DNA of 64,000 nt from Winogradskyella wichelsiae (GTDB lineage Bacteria > Bacteroidota > Bacteroidia > Flavobacteriales > Flavobacteriaceae): positions 1-64,000 of the forward strand of contig NZ_JABFDJ010000001.1 of the NCBI RefSeq assembly GCF_013403925.1. The letters run 5' to 3'. Under the pieces are notes generated by a model that saw only the letters and a list, made by a program, of their open reading frames with translations, ran no database searches and was not told the DNA's origin. A program made the translations under genes and the position numbers. Positions 7,746 through 16,384 of the stretch are shown here, piece after piece. The stretch's first letter is position 1, and every line of letters begins with the position of its first letter.

Positions 7746-8198
7746 ATGTTAACTTGGAAAGACATCATTAACTTTTCTGTAAAAGGAAATCCAAATCCAG
7801 ACAGGCGCGTTGAAAAAACAGAAGCTGAATGGGAGGCACAATTAACAGAAGAGCAATACAGAATTACCAGACAAAAAGGAACAGAGCGCGCACATAGTGG
7901 TGATCTTTGTACAGCTTATGACGAAGGAAAATATAACTGCATTTGTTGCAACACACCTTTATTCGATTCGACTATTAAATTTAGCTCAGGCACAGGTTGG
8001 CCAAGTTTTACACAACCTATAAAAGAAAATGCTATTAAGTACGAAAAAGATACTGCCTTCGGAATGGTGCGCGTAGAAGTTATGTGTAATACTTGCGACT
8101 CGCATTTAGGACATGTATTTCCAGATGGCCCAGAACCAAGTGGATTACGCTATTGCGTAAATTCAGAATCTATGATTTTAGATACGGAGACTGCCTAA
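7746..8198 (+). CDS. msrB: Peptide-methionine (R)-S-oxide reductase
   Basis: The 150-residue protein reduces methionine-R-sulfoxide in proteins. It shows the two zinc CxxC pairs C65-C68 and C114-C117, the block FSSGTGWPSFTQP, and the catalytic cysteine C137 in RYCVNS. C55 could act as resolving cysteine. There is no signal peptide, so the enzyme is cytoplasmic. Its stop overlaps the start of msrA (TAATG), so both stereospecific enzymes are co-translated and repair both sulfoxide isomers. Confidence 0.95.
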   Translation: MLTWKDIINFSVKGNPNPDRRVEKTEAEWEAQLTEEQYRITRQKGTERAHSGDLCTAYDEGKYNCICCNTPLFDSTIKFSSGTGWPSFTQPIKENAIKYEKDTAFGMVRVEVMCNTCDSHLGHVFPDGPEPSGLRYCVNSESMILDTETA

Positions 8199-8737
8199 TG
8201 AGTACAAAAAAATTACAAATAGCTACTGTTGGTGGTGGCTGCTTTTGGTGTACAGAAGCCGTATTCGAAGAAGTAAAAGGTGTAGAGCAAGTACTTTCTG
8301 GTTATTCAGGCGGAACCGTTCCAGGACGACCTACGTATAGAGAAATTTGCTCTGGTTTAACTGGGCATGCAGAAGTTATACAGATTACATTTGATGCGAA
8401 TATCATTAGCTATGAAGATATCCTAGTTGTTTTTATGACCACTCATGATCCAACAACACTTAATAGACAAGGTGCTGACCGAGGAACACAATACCGTTCT
8501 GTAATTTATTACCATGATGAAGCGCAACAGAAAATTGCAAAAATTGTAATAAAAGAGCTTGCGCAATACTACCAAGATCCAATTGTTACTGAATTATCAG
8601 CAGCTCCAACATTTTATGAAGCAGAACAAGAGCATCAAGATTTTTATAAAAATAATCCCGAATATGGTTATTGTGGTTTTGTTATTGATCCTAAATTGGC
8701 AAAACTTAGAAAATTACATTCCGATAAATTGAAATAA
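8198..8737 (+). CDS. msrA: Peptide-methionine (S)-S-oxide reductase
   Basis: I start this gene at the ATG at 8198, within the TAATG junction with msrB, giving 179 residues. An upstream ATG at 8093 would overlap msrB by over 100 nt. The catalytic motif GCFWC lies at residues 14-18. The other hallmarks follow: GYSGGTVPGRPTYREICSGLTGHAE, DPTTLNRQGADRGTQYRS and the YCGFVI region near the C-terminus. It reduces methionine-S-sulfoxide with thioredoxin. Confidence 0.95.
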   Translation: MSTKKLQIATVGGGCFWCTEAVFEEVKGVEQVLSGYSGGTVPGRPTYREICSGLTGHAEVIQITFDANIISYEDILVVFMTTHDPTTLNRQGADRGTQYRSVIYYHDEAQQKIAKIVIKELAQYYQDPIVTELSAAPTFYEAEQEHQDFYKNNPEYGYCGFVIDPKLAKLRKLHSDKLK

Positions 8738-8741
8738 AGCA

Positions 8742-8785
8742 AATATTGAAAAGGAACTTTCTACTGAGAGTTTCTTTTCAATATT
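8742..8785 (+). terminator. Long hairpin after msrBA
   Basis: AATATTGAAAAG (8742-8753) pairs with CTTTTCAATATT across a further partly paired inner stem. The hairpin follows the msrA stop by 5 nt. No T-run follows, so it may act as an RNA 3'-end stabiliser rather than a classic terminator. Confidence 0.45.
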
Positions 8786-8909
8786 ATCTAAGAAAGAAAG
8801 TTAGCTGTAAATGTCATCTCTTTTAAACATCAAATTTTAGGGCTCTGATCAATGTCTAAAACGCAACATTAGGTAATATACGAAACCCGTCGGATACTGA
8901 ATTAATTAA

Positions 8910-9431
8910 ATGGATAGGAAAACTAAAATAGCATTTGGAGGTGGATGTCACTGGTGCACTGAAGCTGTATTTCAATCTTTGAAAGGTGTGTCTAATGTTG
9001 AACAGGGTTTTATAGCATCTCATGATGAAAACAGCTCCTTTTCTGAAGCGGTTATCCTATATTATGACGCTGATATTATCTCCCTTCAAGTTTTAATTGA
9101 AATTCATTTACGCACACACAAAAGTACATCAACGCATTCTATGCGAGAAAAATACCGCTCTGCTATCTATTCATTTTCTGGAACTCAAAAAATTGAATCG
9201 GAAACTATACTGAAGAAATTTCAACCAATATTTAAAAATAAATTAATCACTAAAGTTTATCCTTTTTCAGCATTTAAAGCTTCTCGTAAAGCGATTCAGA
9301 ATTACTATCAAAAAAATCCTAAAAAACCTTTTTGTGAACGCTTTATAAATCCTAAATTGAAATTATTATTAAATGATTTTTCAAATCATGTAAACACAGA
9401 CTTTATTCCCAAAACTTTAAAAATCACATAA
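8910..9431 (+). CDS. Divergent MsrA-like protein
   Basis: This 173-residue protein is a distant relative of MsrA. It keeps the N-terminal frame with the catalytic-type cysteine C13, but the motif is GCHWC instead of GCFWC. The substrate-loop signature GGxxxxPxYxxVCxGxTGHAE is missing, replaced by a serine-rich loop. HLRTHKSTSTHSMREKYRSAIY recalls MsrA's D-PT--N-QG-D-GTQYRS. It ends with QNYYQKNP, like MsrA. It sits after msrBA and 12 nt before the aldo/keto reductase. It may reduce another substrate or be a non-catalytic paralogue; the MsrA fold is likely, activity uncertain. Confidence 0.75.
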   Translation: MDRKTKIAFGGGCHWCTEAVFQSLKGVSNVEQGFIASHDENSSFSEAVILYYDADIISLQVLIEIHLRTHKSTSTHSMREKYRSAIYSFSGTQKIESETILKKFQPIFKNKLITKVYPFSAFKASRKAIQNYYQKNPKKPFCERFINPKLKLLLNDFSNHVNTDFIPKTLKIT

Positions 9432-9443
9432 AAGCATTAACAG

Positions 9444-10400
9444 ATGAGCAACACAAAAATAGGATTAGGTTTAGCGGCTTTAGGAAGACCAGATTATCTA
9501 AATATTAGACTAAATCCTAATATTGATAAATCTGTTAAAACTTTTAAAAACACTGCTTTTAAGGTTTTAGATGAAGCTTACCAACTTGGTATTAGAGATT
9601 TTGATGTTGCTCCTTCTTATGGTTTAGGTGAAGAATTTTTACAGAATTGGAATGACTCTCGAGGTTATAATGACGTCCGTTTATCCACAAAATTTGGCTA
9701 TACGTATGTGGCTAACTGGGAAATTGGATTTTCGGGAAAGCATGAAATTAAAGAACATTCTATTGAAAAATTGAATGAGCAATGGGAAGTATCTAAAGCC
9801 CTACTACCTAACTTAAAGATCTATCAAATACATTCTGCAACACTAGATAGTGGTGTTTTAACAAATGTGACTGTACTGTCTAGATTAAATGAATTAAAGA
9901 AAAAGCATCAGCTTGAAATCGGGATTTCCTCAAGTGGAACGGAACAAGTAAAAATTATAGAAGAGGCTAGAAAAATTAAATTTAACGGTGAAGCCTTATT
10001 CGACAGCTATCAAGTAACTTTCAATATTTTTGAACAATCTACTTTTCAGATTTTAAAAGAATTAATTAATGAAGGTAAAACAGTAATCATTAAAGAAGGG
10101 CTAGCCAACGGTCGCATCTTTAAGAATGATAAATTTAAAATATATGATAAAGCTTATAATTATTTAGAAACAATTTCTAATAAATATAACGTCGGATATG
10201 ATGCTATTGCTATTCGATTTATCATGGATTATTTAGAACCTAAAGTGGTATTAAGTGGTGCTTCAAATTCACTTCAATTAGAACAAAACTTAAAAGTTTC
10301 AAATTTGGTTCTAACTAAAGAGGAAATTACAACATTAAAGTCATTAGTAATATCTAAAGATCATTATTGGAATGAACGCAGTGACTTAGAATGGAATTAA
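9444..10400 (+). CDS. Aldo/keto reductase
   Basis: The 318-residue protein has the aldo/keto reductase TIM barrel with the full catalytic tetrad in place: D54 and Y59 in FDVAPSYGLGEEFL, K83 in STKFGY and H130 in YQIHS. These NADPH enzymes reduce carbonyls; the substrate cannot be told from sequence. The C-terminal SGASNSLQLEQNL is the usual cofactor-contacting segment. It follows the MsrA-like gene by 12 nt, so the pair is probably co-transcribed, suggesting a link to oxidative damage. Confidence 0.88.
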   Translation: MSNTKIGLGLAALGRPDYLNIRLNPNIDKSVKTFKNTAFKVLDEAYQLGIRDFDVAPSYGLGEEFLQNWNDSRGYNDVRLSTKFGYTYVANWEIGFSGKHEIKEHSIEKLNEQWEVSKALLPNLKIYQIHSATLDSGVLTNVTVLSRLNELKKKHQLEIGISSSGTEQVKIIEEARKIKFNGEALFDSYQVTFNIFEQSTFQILKELINEGKTVIIKEGLANGRIFKNDKFKIYDKAYNYLETISNKYNVGYDAIAIRFIMDYLEPKVVLSGASNSLQLEQNLKVSNLVLTKEEITTLKSLVISKDHYWNERSDLEWN

Positions 10401-10422
10401 TTGACAATAAACACGCAATACT

Positions 10423-11406
10423 TTAAGTTATTTTCTTTCTCAACATACATAAAACCCCTATTTCCTCTCGTGATAAAGTTTCATTCACTTTCAAAAGTCG
10501 TATAATTTCCTTTTGAAAATAATTAATGGTTTTCCCATCAATATATTCATCAATAACACGTGGATCAATGTAAGAACTGCGTGCAACCGACGGCGTATTC
10601 CCTAACCTTTCGCTTACCCTAATAACTGCTTCACGAATATTACTATCAAGTGCTTTTTGGTCTTGTTCTTTAGAATAACCAATCTCATCTAAAGCCATAG
10701 CAGCAATTACAGTACCGGCCCAAGTTCTAAAATCCTTAGCCGAAAATTCCTCTCCCATAACCTCTCTGATATACTCATTGAGATGGTCGCTCTTCACGTC
10801 TTGTTTTACACCATCTTCATCAATGAATTTGAATATTTCATAACCAGGTAACTCATCGATTTCTTTTACTATTTTTGCCAATTTTGCATCAATAATATGT
10901 CGTTCTTGCTCTTTCCCAGATTTGCCTATATATTGAAATATGAGTTCATCATTTTCAATTTGCAAATGTTTACTTCTTATGGTAGTTAATCCATAACTGT
11001 GATTTTCCCTAGAATAACGGTCACTACCAGGACGAAAATAAGCCGCTTCCAAAAGTCGAACCATACAGGCAAGCACTTTTTCTTTGACTAATTTACGCTT
11101 GCGTAGATGCTGACCTGTAACGCGTCGCATACGTTCTAACTTCCCCGCAAACTTCAGGATACGGTTAAACTTTTCTTGATCTTGTTTTTCTCTATATATA
11201 GGGTTGTAGATGTATTGCTTTCTATTTTTATCGTCTCTACCAGTCACTAAAATCTTAGCTGACTTTTTAGGATTAATTTCCACCTCTGTCCAAGCCGGTG
11301 GAATAACCAATGATTTAAACCATTCTTTTAGATCTTTATCTTTAATCGTTTTATCAGCGCTATCGACATATCGAAAGCCTCTGCCATGCTTTTTTCTTTG
11401 GTACAT
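10423..11406 (-). CDS. DNA topoisomerase IB, poxvirus-type
   Basis: The 327-residue protein is a bacterial type IB topoisomerase, which relaxes supercoils through a 3'-phosphotyrosine link. Catalytic residues seen: R130 in RPGSDRY, a lysine in GKSGKE (162-165), R227 in DFRTWAGT, and the nucleophile Y279 in SSYIDP. N270 takes the place of the viral histidine, as in many bacterial members. The N-terminal domain (residues 1-85) carries the IPPAW-EV-I and TGRDDKNRKQYIY blocks. It is monocistronic and convergent with the aldo/keto reductase. Confidence 0.93.
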   Translation of the reverse strand: MYQRKKHGRGFRYVDSADKTIKDKDLKEWFKSLVIPPAWTEVEINPKKSAKILVTGRDDKNRKQYIYNPIYREKQDQEKFNRILKFAGKLERMRRVTGQHLRKRKLVKEKVLACMVRLLEAAYFRPGSDRYSRENHSYGLTTIRSKHLQIENDELIFQYIGKSGKEQERHIIDAKLAKIVKEIDELPGYEIFKFIDEDGVKQDVKSDHLNEYIREVMGEEFSAKDFRTWAGTVIAAMALDEIGYSKEQDQKALDSNIREAVIRVSERLGNTPSVARSSYIDPRVIDEYIDGKTINYFQKEIIRLLKVNETLSREEIGVLCMLRKKIT

Positions 11407-11505
11407 GATGTCATTATTGTTAATGAACTATAAAGTAAATTCTTTAACGCCAAATGCATTAGCTCAAAAACCATGAAATGTATCTGCTTTACTCTGAAGA
11501 TAAAA

Positions 11506-11523
11506 AGTTGAACGAATTCAACT
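11506..11523 (-). terminator. Terminator of the tolC-like gene
   Basis: A 7-bp stem, AGTTGAA and TTCAACT around a 4-nt loop, lies 2 nt behind the stop codon on the minus strand and runs into TTTTTA. It closes the second efflux operon. Confidence 0.55.
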
Positions 11524-11525
11524 AA

Positions 11526-12950
11526 TCATAATAGATTAGTTCCTCTATAATAATCTAAAACTTTTACACGTAGTAAGTAATCGTATTTGGCATTGGAGAG
11601 ATTCACTTTGGCGTTGTCCAGATTGTTTTTACTTGTAATATAATTTAAGAAATTAGAAACACCGTTTTTAAATCTAATATCATTAATGCGATACGACTCT
11701 TCGTAGGCTTCCACCTGTTTCTCTAAACTTTCATTACGCTTATAAGCCGCTTCCATATCAAAATATACCTGAGCAATCGCATTCTTAATGTCAACATGTG
11801 TACGTTCTAATTCAATGATAGATTCTTCAACTTTAATTTTTTCTAAAGCCACATTATTTTTAGCTCTAAAACCATTAAATAATGGAACAAAAACTTGAAC
11901 ACCAACAACCGTATTTAAATTATTATCTAATTGGTCTTTGTAATCAATACCGTTTGAATCAAAATTGGTCTGCTCTGTCATAATTAGTAAATCTTGACCA
12001 TCGACCGTTACAAAATCTCCTGTTTGAACAATGCTTGTTCCTGTTGAAGAAAATAACTCAGCTGCGCTAGAGTAATTGGTATTGATACCTCCGAAAAGCG
12101 ATATTTCTGGTGTGAATTGAGATTTTGCAACACTCACTCCTTTTTTAGCTGCTTCTATACGCAATTCCTTAGCTTTAAATGTGGCCAAATTTTGAATAGC
12201 TTCTTTAAAAACAGCATTGGCAGAAACTTCATATTTATTAAAATCGAGAAGTAAGCCATCGGTAACTAAATTGATATTCTCTTTTAAATTCATCAATTGC
12301 ATTAGGCTTAATTTTGCATTATTTAAGCTGCTTTCAGATACCAAAACACTTGTTTCATCACTCGCCACTTGTCCCAAAATATCTGCATAATCAGCTGGAT
12401 TACCTGATTCATTATCGTAAAAACCTTGTTGAATTTTAAGTTGTTGTTTAGTCGTTTCTAATCGTGCTTTTGTTAATTCTAAAACATCTCTAGCATTTAA
12501 AACTTGAAGATAGGCTAAGGTTACATTTAAAATTAAATCTTGTTGTGCTGCTTCAATTTCTAATTCTGAAGCTTTTTTATTCAATCGATTTTGTTTGGCA
12601 GAATTTAATAACCGAAAGCCATTAAAGATGGTCATATCTAAACTCAATCCTAAGTTAGAAAAGGTCAATTCCTGATTGATATAAGCGTTGGTAAATGGAT
12701 CGATACTTCTACCATCATTAACCCCTAAATTAAAACTACCATTAAGACTTGGTAATACATCTGCTTTGGATTGTTGGTAATTTACTTTTGCTGAATTGGC
12801 TAGTAAATTGGTAGATTTTAAATCGAGATTATGCTCTAAAGCGATAGCAATACAGTCGTCTAAAGTATAACTTTTCTCAGTGTCATTTTGAGCAACACCA
12901 GTCCGGTTCATCATAAAAATGATGATTAGTATTATCAGTTTATGTATCAT
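11526..12950 (-). CDS. TolC family outer-membrane efflux protein
   Basis: This 474-residue protein is the outer-membrane duct of a tripartite exporter. It has a signal peptide (residues 1-20, cleaved near VAQN), the typical opening YTLDDCIAIALEHNLDLKS, and two OEP repeats of long coiled-coil helices with beta strands near residues 75-115 and 280-350. It ends with KVLDYYRG, common in Bacteroidota TolC proteins. It is the last gene of the permease-ATPase-tolC operon read from 16186, after a 194-nt gap that holds a dispersed repeat. It presumably serves both ABC modules. Confidence 0.9.
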   Translation of the reverse strand: MIHKLIILIIIFMMNRTGVAQNDTEKSYTLDDCIAIALEHNLDLKSTNLLANSAKVNYQQSKADVLPSLNGSFNLGVNDGRSIDPFTNAYINQELTFSNLGLSLDMTIFNGFRLLNSAKQNRLNKKASELEIEAAQQDLILNVTLAYLQVLNARDVLELTKARLETTKQQLKIQQGFYDNESGNPADYADILGQVASDETSVLVSESSLNNAKLSLMQLMNLKENINLVTDGLLLDFNKYEVSANAVFKEAIQNLATFKAKELRIEAAKKGVSVAKSQFTPEISLFGGINTNYSSAAELFSSTGTSIVQTGDFVTVDGQDLLIMTEQTNFDSNGIDYKDQLDNNLNTVVGVQVFVPLFNGFRAKNNVALEKIKVEESIIELERTHVDIKNAIAQVYFDMEAAYKRNESLEKQVEAYEESYRINDIRFKNGVSNFLNYITSKNNLDNAKVNLSNAKYDYLLRVKVLDYYRGTNLL

Positions 12951-13058
12951 GATTTGTTACTTTTTTTTTGTTTAGTCAGCACTATTATTCCTTTAGAATC
13001 ATTAATACTAACATTCGATTTTGAAGGATATGTATTGAGAAACGTATATCTATTAATG

Positions 13059-13109
13059 ACTTCTCGATACAAAATTTTCTAAAATGCGAAAATTTCACTC
13101 GAAGTGACG
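13059..13109. repeat. Dispersed palindromic repeat (CACTCGAAGTGACG type)
   Basis: The segment starts with ACTTCTCGATAC and ends with TTTCACTCGAAGTGACG. The ends are roughly inverse, so it can fold. I remember this element as scattered through flavobacterial genomes. A second, more degenerate copy in the other orientation is at 32953. Here it lies between the second ABC ATPase gene and the tolC-like gene. Confidence 0.6.
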
Positions 13110-13144
13110 GCATGTTATTGACATGTTATTTTTATTAGTGGTGA

Positions 13145-13816
13145 TTAAACTATTTTTCCATCAAGCAGATTAATAATTCTTGATCCATAAGCGGCATTAC
13201 TTTCGGAATGTGTGGCTTGAATTATGGTCACTCCTTCTTTATTTAATTGCGCAAAGAGCTCCATAATTTCTTCACTCTGCTTCGAGTTTAGATTCCCTGT
13301 TGGCTCGTCTGCTAAAATCAGCTTTGGTTGTCCTATTAAAGCTCTAGCAATACCAACTAATTGTTGCTGCCCTCCACTTAATTGAATAGGAAATAAATCT
13401 TTCTTTCCAACGATATTAAAACGGTCTAACATATCTGCCACCATAGCTTTGCGCTCAGAAGATTTTACATTTTTATAGAGCAACGGGGTTTCAATATTTT
13501 CATAAACGGTGAGTTCATCAATAAGATGATATGCCTGAAACACAAAACCAATATATTCTTTGTAGAGTTTAGAACGATTTTTTTCTTTCATTCTATGCAC
13601 TGGTTGCCCAAGAAATGTATAACCTCCATCTGTAAAATTATCTAACATACCAATACAATTCAACAAAGTAGATTTCCCAGAACCAGAAGGTCCCATAAGT
13701 GAAATGAATTCACCTTCTTCAACATTTAAATTGATATTATCTAGTAATGTAATTTTATGGCGACCTGAATTGACTGTTCTTGTGGCTTCGTTTAAGCTAA
13801 CTAATATAGTTTTCAT
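13145..13816 (-). CDS. MacB-type ABC transporter ATPase
   Basis: The 223-residue ATPase energises the FtsX-like permease encoded 18 nt upstream. It has Walker A GPSGSGKST, Q-loop GFVFQAYHL, signature LSGGQQQ, Walker B LILADEPTG and an H-loop ATHS. Two places differ from the usual form: the signature runs on as QQLVGIARA instead of QQRVAIARA, and the D-loop reads GNLN instead of GNLD. Its paralogue at 18964 has the standard versions. Either change could lower ATPase rate without abolishing it. It resembles the LolD/MacB class that drives transport without carrying substrate through the membrane. Confidence 0.88.
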   Translation of the reverse strand: MKTILVSLNEATRTVNSGRHKITLLDNINLNVEEGEFISLMGPSGSGKSTLLNCIGMLDNFTDGGYTFLGQPVHRMKEKNRSKLYKEYIGFVFQAYHLIDELTVYENIETPLLYKNVKSSERKAMVADMLDRFNIVGKKDLFPIQLSGGQQQLVGIARALIGQPKLILADEPTGNLNSKQSEEIMELFAQLNKEGVTIIQATHSESNAAYGSRIINLLDGKIV

Positions 13817-13834
13817 TTTGATTGCTGATTTTAT

Positions 13835-16186
13835 TTATTCTGTTTTTAAACTATCCACAGGATTTGCAATTGCCGCTCTAATCGCCTGAAAACTTACCGT
13901 CACCATCGCAATTATAATAGCTACAACTCCCGCAATTACAAAAATCCATCCATTGATTTCTATACGATAGGCATAATTTTGAAGCCAATTTTCCATAGCA
14001 TACCAAGCCATAGGAATAGCGATTACAATTGAAATCCCAACGAGTTTTAAAAAGTCTTTAGATAATAATTTTACAATACCAGAAACACTTGCCCCTAACA
14101 CTTTACGTACTCCAATTTCTTTACTACGCTGTTCTGCGGTGTATGCGGCTAATCCAAAAAGTCCCAAACATGAAATAAGAATGGCGAGCAATGCAAAAAG
14201 TTGAGATAATTTTTCGACAAGTTGTTCACTTTTAAATTTGGCATTAAAAGTTTCATCTAAAAAGCTATATTCAAATGGAAATGCCGGATTGTGTGTCTTC
14301 ATAACCGCTTCAACCTTAGCCAACATGTCATTTGTAGGAATTTCAGAATTTGTTTTTAAATACATAAAACTGGCTTCATCATGATAGTTCAAAAACAATA
14401 CAGGATCACTAGCACCATACATGTCACCATATAAAAAATCTTTTACAACGCCCACAACCGTATAAGTATCATCTAAGGTGACCTTTTTACCAATGGCACT
14501 GCCTTTCCCCATTAATTTTGCAAACGATTCTGTTATTAAAACACTAGCACTATCTTTGGCTCTGTTCTCACTAAAACCGTGGCCTTCTTTAAGCTCCATT
14601 CCTGTGGTTTCAAAAAATTCTGCATTAACAAGTCGGAAGGAAATAAGAATATCTTCCGTATCCACTCCTCCTGTCCATGTTAAATTAGAACCATTATTTC
14701 CACCATTTAAAATATTGGAATTGCTTAAACCAACATTAGAAATCGCTCCTGTGTTTTTCAAATCTTGTTTGATGACTGAAAACTTTTCAATCATAGCCCC
14801 AGTCACTTTCATTGAAATCAACTGGTCTTTACTATATCCTAAATCTCTATTTTTTACATGCTGAATTTGCTGATAGACCAAAATGGTACTGACAATAAAA
14901 ACAATAGAAATCGTAAACTGACCAACAACTAATCCTTTTCTAATAAATGTTGCAGATCCTTGAGTGACTTTCAAGCCTTTTAAAACTTCTACAGGCTTAA
15001 ATGACGATAAATAAAAGGCAGGATAAAGTCCGGCGAAAACTCCACAAATAATTGCTATTCCTAGTAAAAAGAGGATATGTGAAGGTTTTGAAAGCCCTAA
15101 AACTAAATCTTTCTCTATCAATAAATTGAATTGTGGCAATAGAACTAACAATAATATAACACTTACCAATGTAGCTATAAAAGCGAGAATCAAAGCTTCT
15201 GAAATAAATTGAATCATTAAACGTGCACGGCCAGAACCCATTGCTTTTCTTACACCAACTTCGTTAGCACGTTTTTCGCTTCGTGCTGTCGATAGATTCA
15301 TAAAATTGATGCAAGCAATCAGCAAGATAATTAAAGCAATAACTGTAAATAACTTAACTGAATCTATACGACCACCAACTTGTTCTCCATTTTCAAAATC
15401 AGCTCTTAAATGCCAATCTTTAATACTATGTAAAAAGGCTTTCGAATCGGCATCTCCTGTTTGCTCTTGCAGTAAGTTTCGGACTTGCGCATCTACAGCT
15501 TCAAAATCAGCATCTGGTGATAACTCTGCAAAGGTATCCGCAAAAAAGCTGCCGTATTCTCTTGTAAATTCTTTATCACGACCATAACGTTCAAATGGTG
15601 CCAACCATGCAAACGGATAACTTACATTGTTAGGTAAATTCTCAATGACTCCAGAAATTAAATAATTATCTGTACTATTTACTTTAAGTATTTTTCCGAC
15701 AACCTTTTCATGTTCTCCATATAACTGCTCTGCGGTAGCCTGAGTAATAACAATGGACTCAGGGTTTTTAAACGCTTCAGCACTATTTCCTTCAATAAAA
15801 GTCAGACTGAATATGTCTAAAAAATCGTTATCAACATAACGTCCAAATCTATTGACTACGTTATCACCAACTGAAAACAAAAGATCTAGCCCTCTTGTTT
15901 TAGATGCTCTAACCACTCCAGGAATTTCCGCTTTCATAGCTTCTGCTAAAGGTCCTGGTGTAGAACCAAAAGTACGCCATTCACCTTCATATTCTTGATG
16001 TGTCGATACAAAGTAAACCTGATCTTGCTTCGGAAAATTTGAATCGAAACTCAACTCATCCTCAACCCATAGAAAGATTAAACTGGCACAGGTAATTCCG
16101 ATGGCTAATCCGAAAATATTCAGAAAGCTATACCCTTTATTTTTACGTAAAGTCCGGAAGGCTATTTTTATATAATTTAAAATCAT
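13835..16186 (-). CDS. MacB/FtsX-like ABC permease
   Basis: The 783-residue permease begins with the family hallmark NYIKIAFRTLRKNKGYSFLNIFGLAIGI and one membrane helix. A periplasmic MacB-type domain follows (about 45-270), then an FtsX domain with three helices (around 280-400), then a second half repeating this layout, with the last helices at about 670-775. Such permeases couple ATP hydrolysis to movement of a periplasmic adaptor and export antimicrobial peptides, lipids or macrolides. It heads operon 2 and has its own conserved promoter at 16225-16246 and upstream sites at 16297-16334. Confidence 0.9.
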   Translation of the reverse strand: MILNYIKIAFRTLRKNKGYSFLNIFGLAIGITCASLIFLWVEDELSFDSNFPKQDQVYFVSTHQEYEGEWRTFGSTPGPLAEAMKAEIPGVVRASKTRGLDLLFSVGDNVVNRFGRYVDNDFLDIFSLTFIEGNSAEAFKNPESIVITQATAEQLYGEHEKVVGKILKVNSTDNYLISGVIENLPNNVSYPFAWLAPFERYGRDKEFTREYGSFFADTFAELSPDADFEAVDAQVRNLLQEQTGDADSKAFLHSIKDWHLRADFENGEQVGGRIDSVKLFTVIALIILLIACINFMNLSTARSEKRANEVGVRKAMGSGRARLMIQFISEALILAFIATLVSVILLLVLLPQFNLLIEKDLVLGLSKPSHILFLLGIAIICGVFAGLYPAFYLSSFKPVEVLKGLKVTQGSATFIRKGLVVGQFTISIVFIVSTILVYQQIQHVKNRDLGYSKDQLISMKVTGAMIEKFSVIKQDLKNTGAISNVGLSNSNILNGGNNGSNLTWTGGVDTEDILISFRLVNAEFFETTGMELKEGHGFSENRAKDSASVLITESFAKLMGKGSAIGKKVTLDDTYTVVGVVKDFLYGDMYGASDPVLFLNYHDEASFMYLKTNSEIPTNDMLAKVEAVMKTHNPAFPFEYSFLDETFNAKFKSEQLVEKLSQLFALLAILISCLGLFGLAAYTAEQRSKEIGVRKVLGASVSGIVKLLSKDFLKLVGISIVIAIPMAWYAMENWLQNYAYRIEINGWIFVIAGVVAIIIAMVTVSFQAIRAAIANPVDSLKTE

Positions 16187-16224
16187 ATTCTTTTTTTGAC
16201 TGAATTAATTATTACTACTTATTA

Positions 16225-16246
16225 TATAGTAAAGATGATGCCAAAA
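16225..16246 (-). promoter_or_regulatory. Sigma-54-like promoter of efflux operon 2
   Basis: On the minus strand the segment reads TTTTGGCATCATCTTTACT. TTGGCA fits the -24 box; the -12 part TTTAC departs from the canonical TTGC. The same segment occurs upstream of the adaptor gene at 21013-21034 with one change (TTCACT). The start codon of the permease lies about 40 nt downstream. The conservation is seen; the sigma-54 assignment is inferred from it and from the neighbouring sigma-54 regulator. Confidence 0.55.
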
Positions 16247-16296
16247 CTACAAAACATTAAAAACCAATTAATTACTTTTTATTTTAAAGTCCATAG

Positions 16297-16334
16297 TGTT
16301 CGTTTTTGATACACATCTTGTTCGTAAATGAACA
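16297..16334 (-). promoter_or_regulatory. Pair of enhancer sites upstream of efflux operon 2
   Basis: There are two sites, 22 nt start to start: 16297-16313 (TGTTCGTTTTTGATACA) and 16319-16334 (TGTTCGTAAATGAACA, a perfect TGTTC-N6-GAACA). They sit about 50 nt upstream of the promoter-like element, matching the layout at 21083-21120. A NtrC-type activator binding site is the likely meaning. Confidence 0.6.
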
Positions 16335-16384
16335 GTTTAAATAGGAATTCATAATACCCTCAAAGAAATAATCTTATGCAAATT

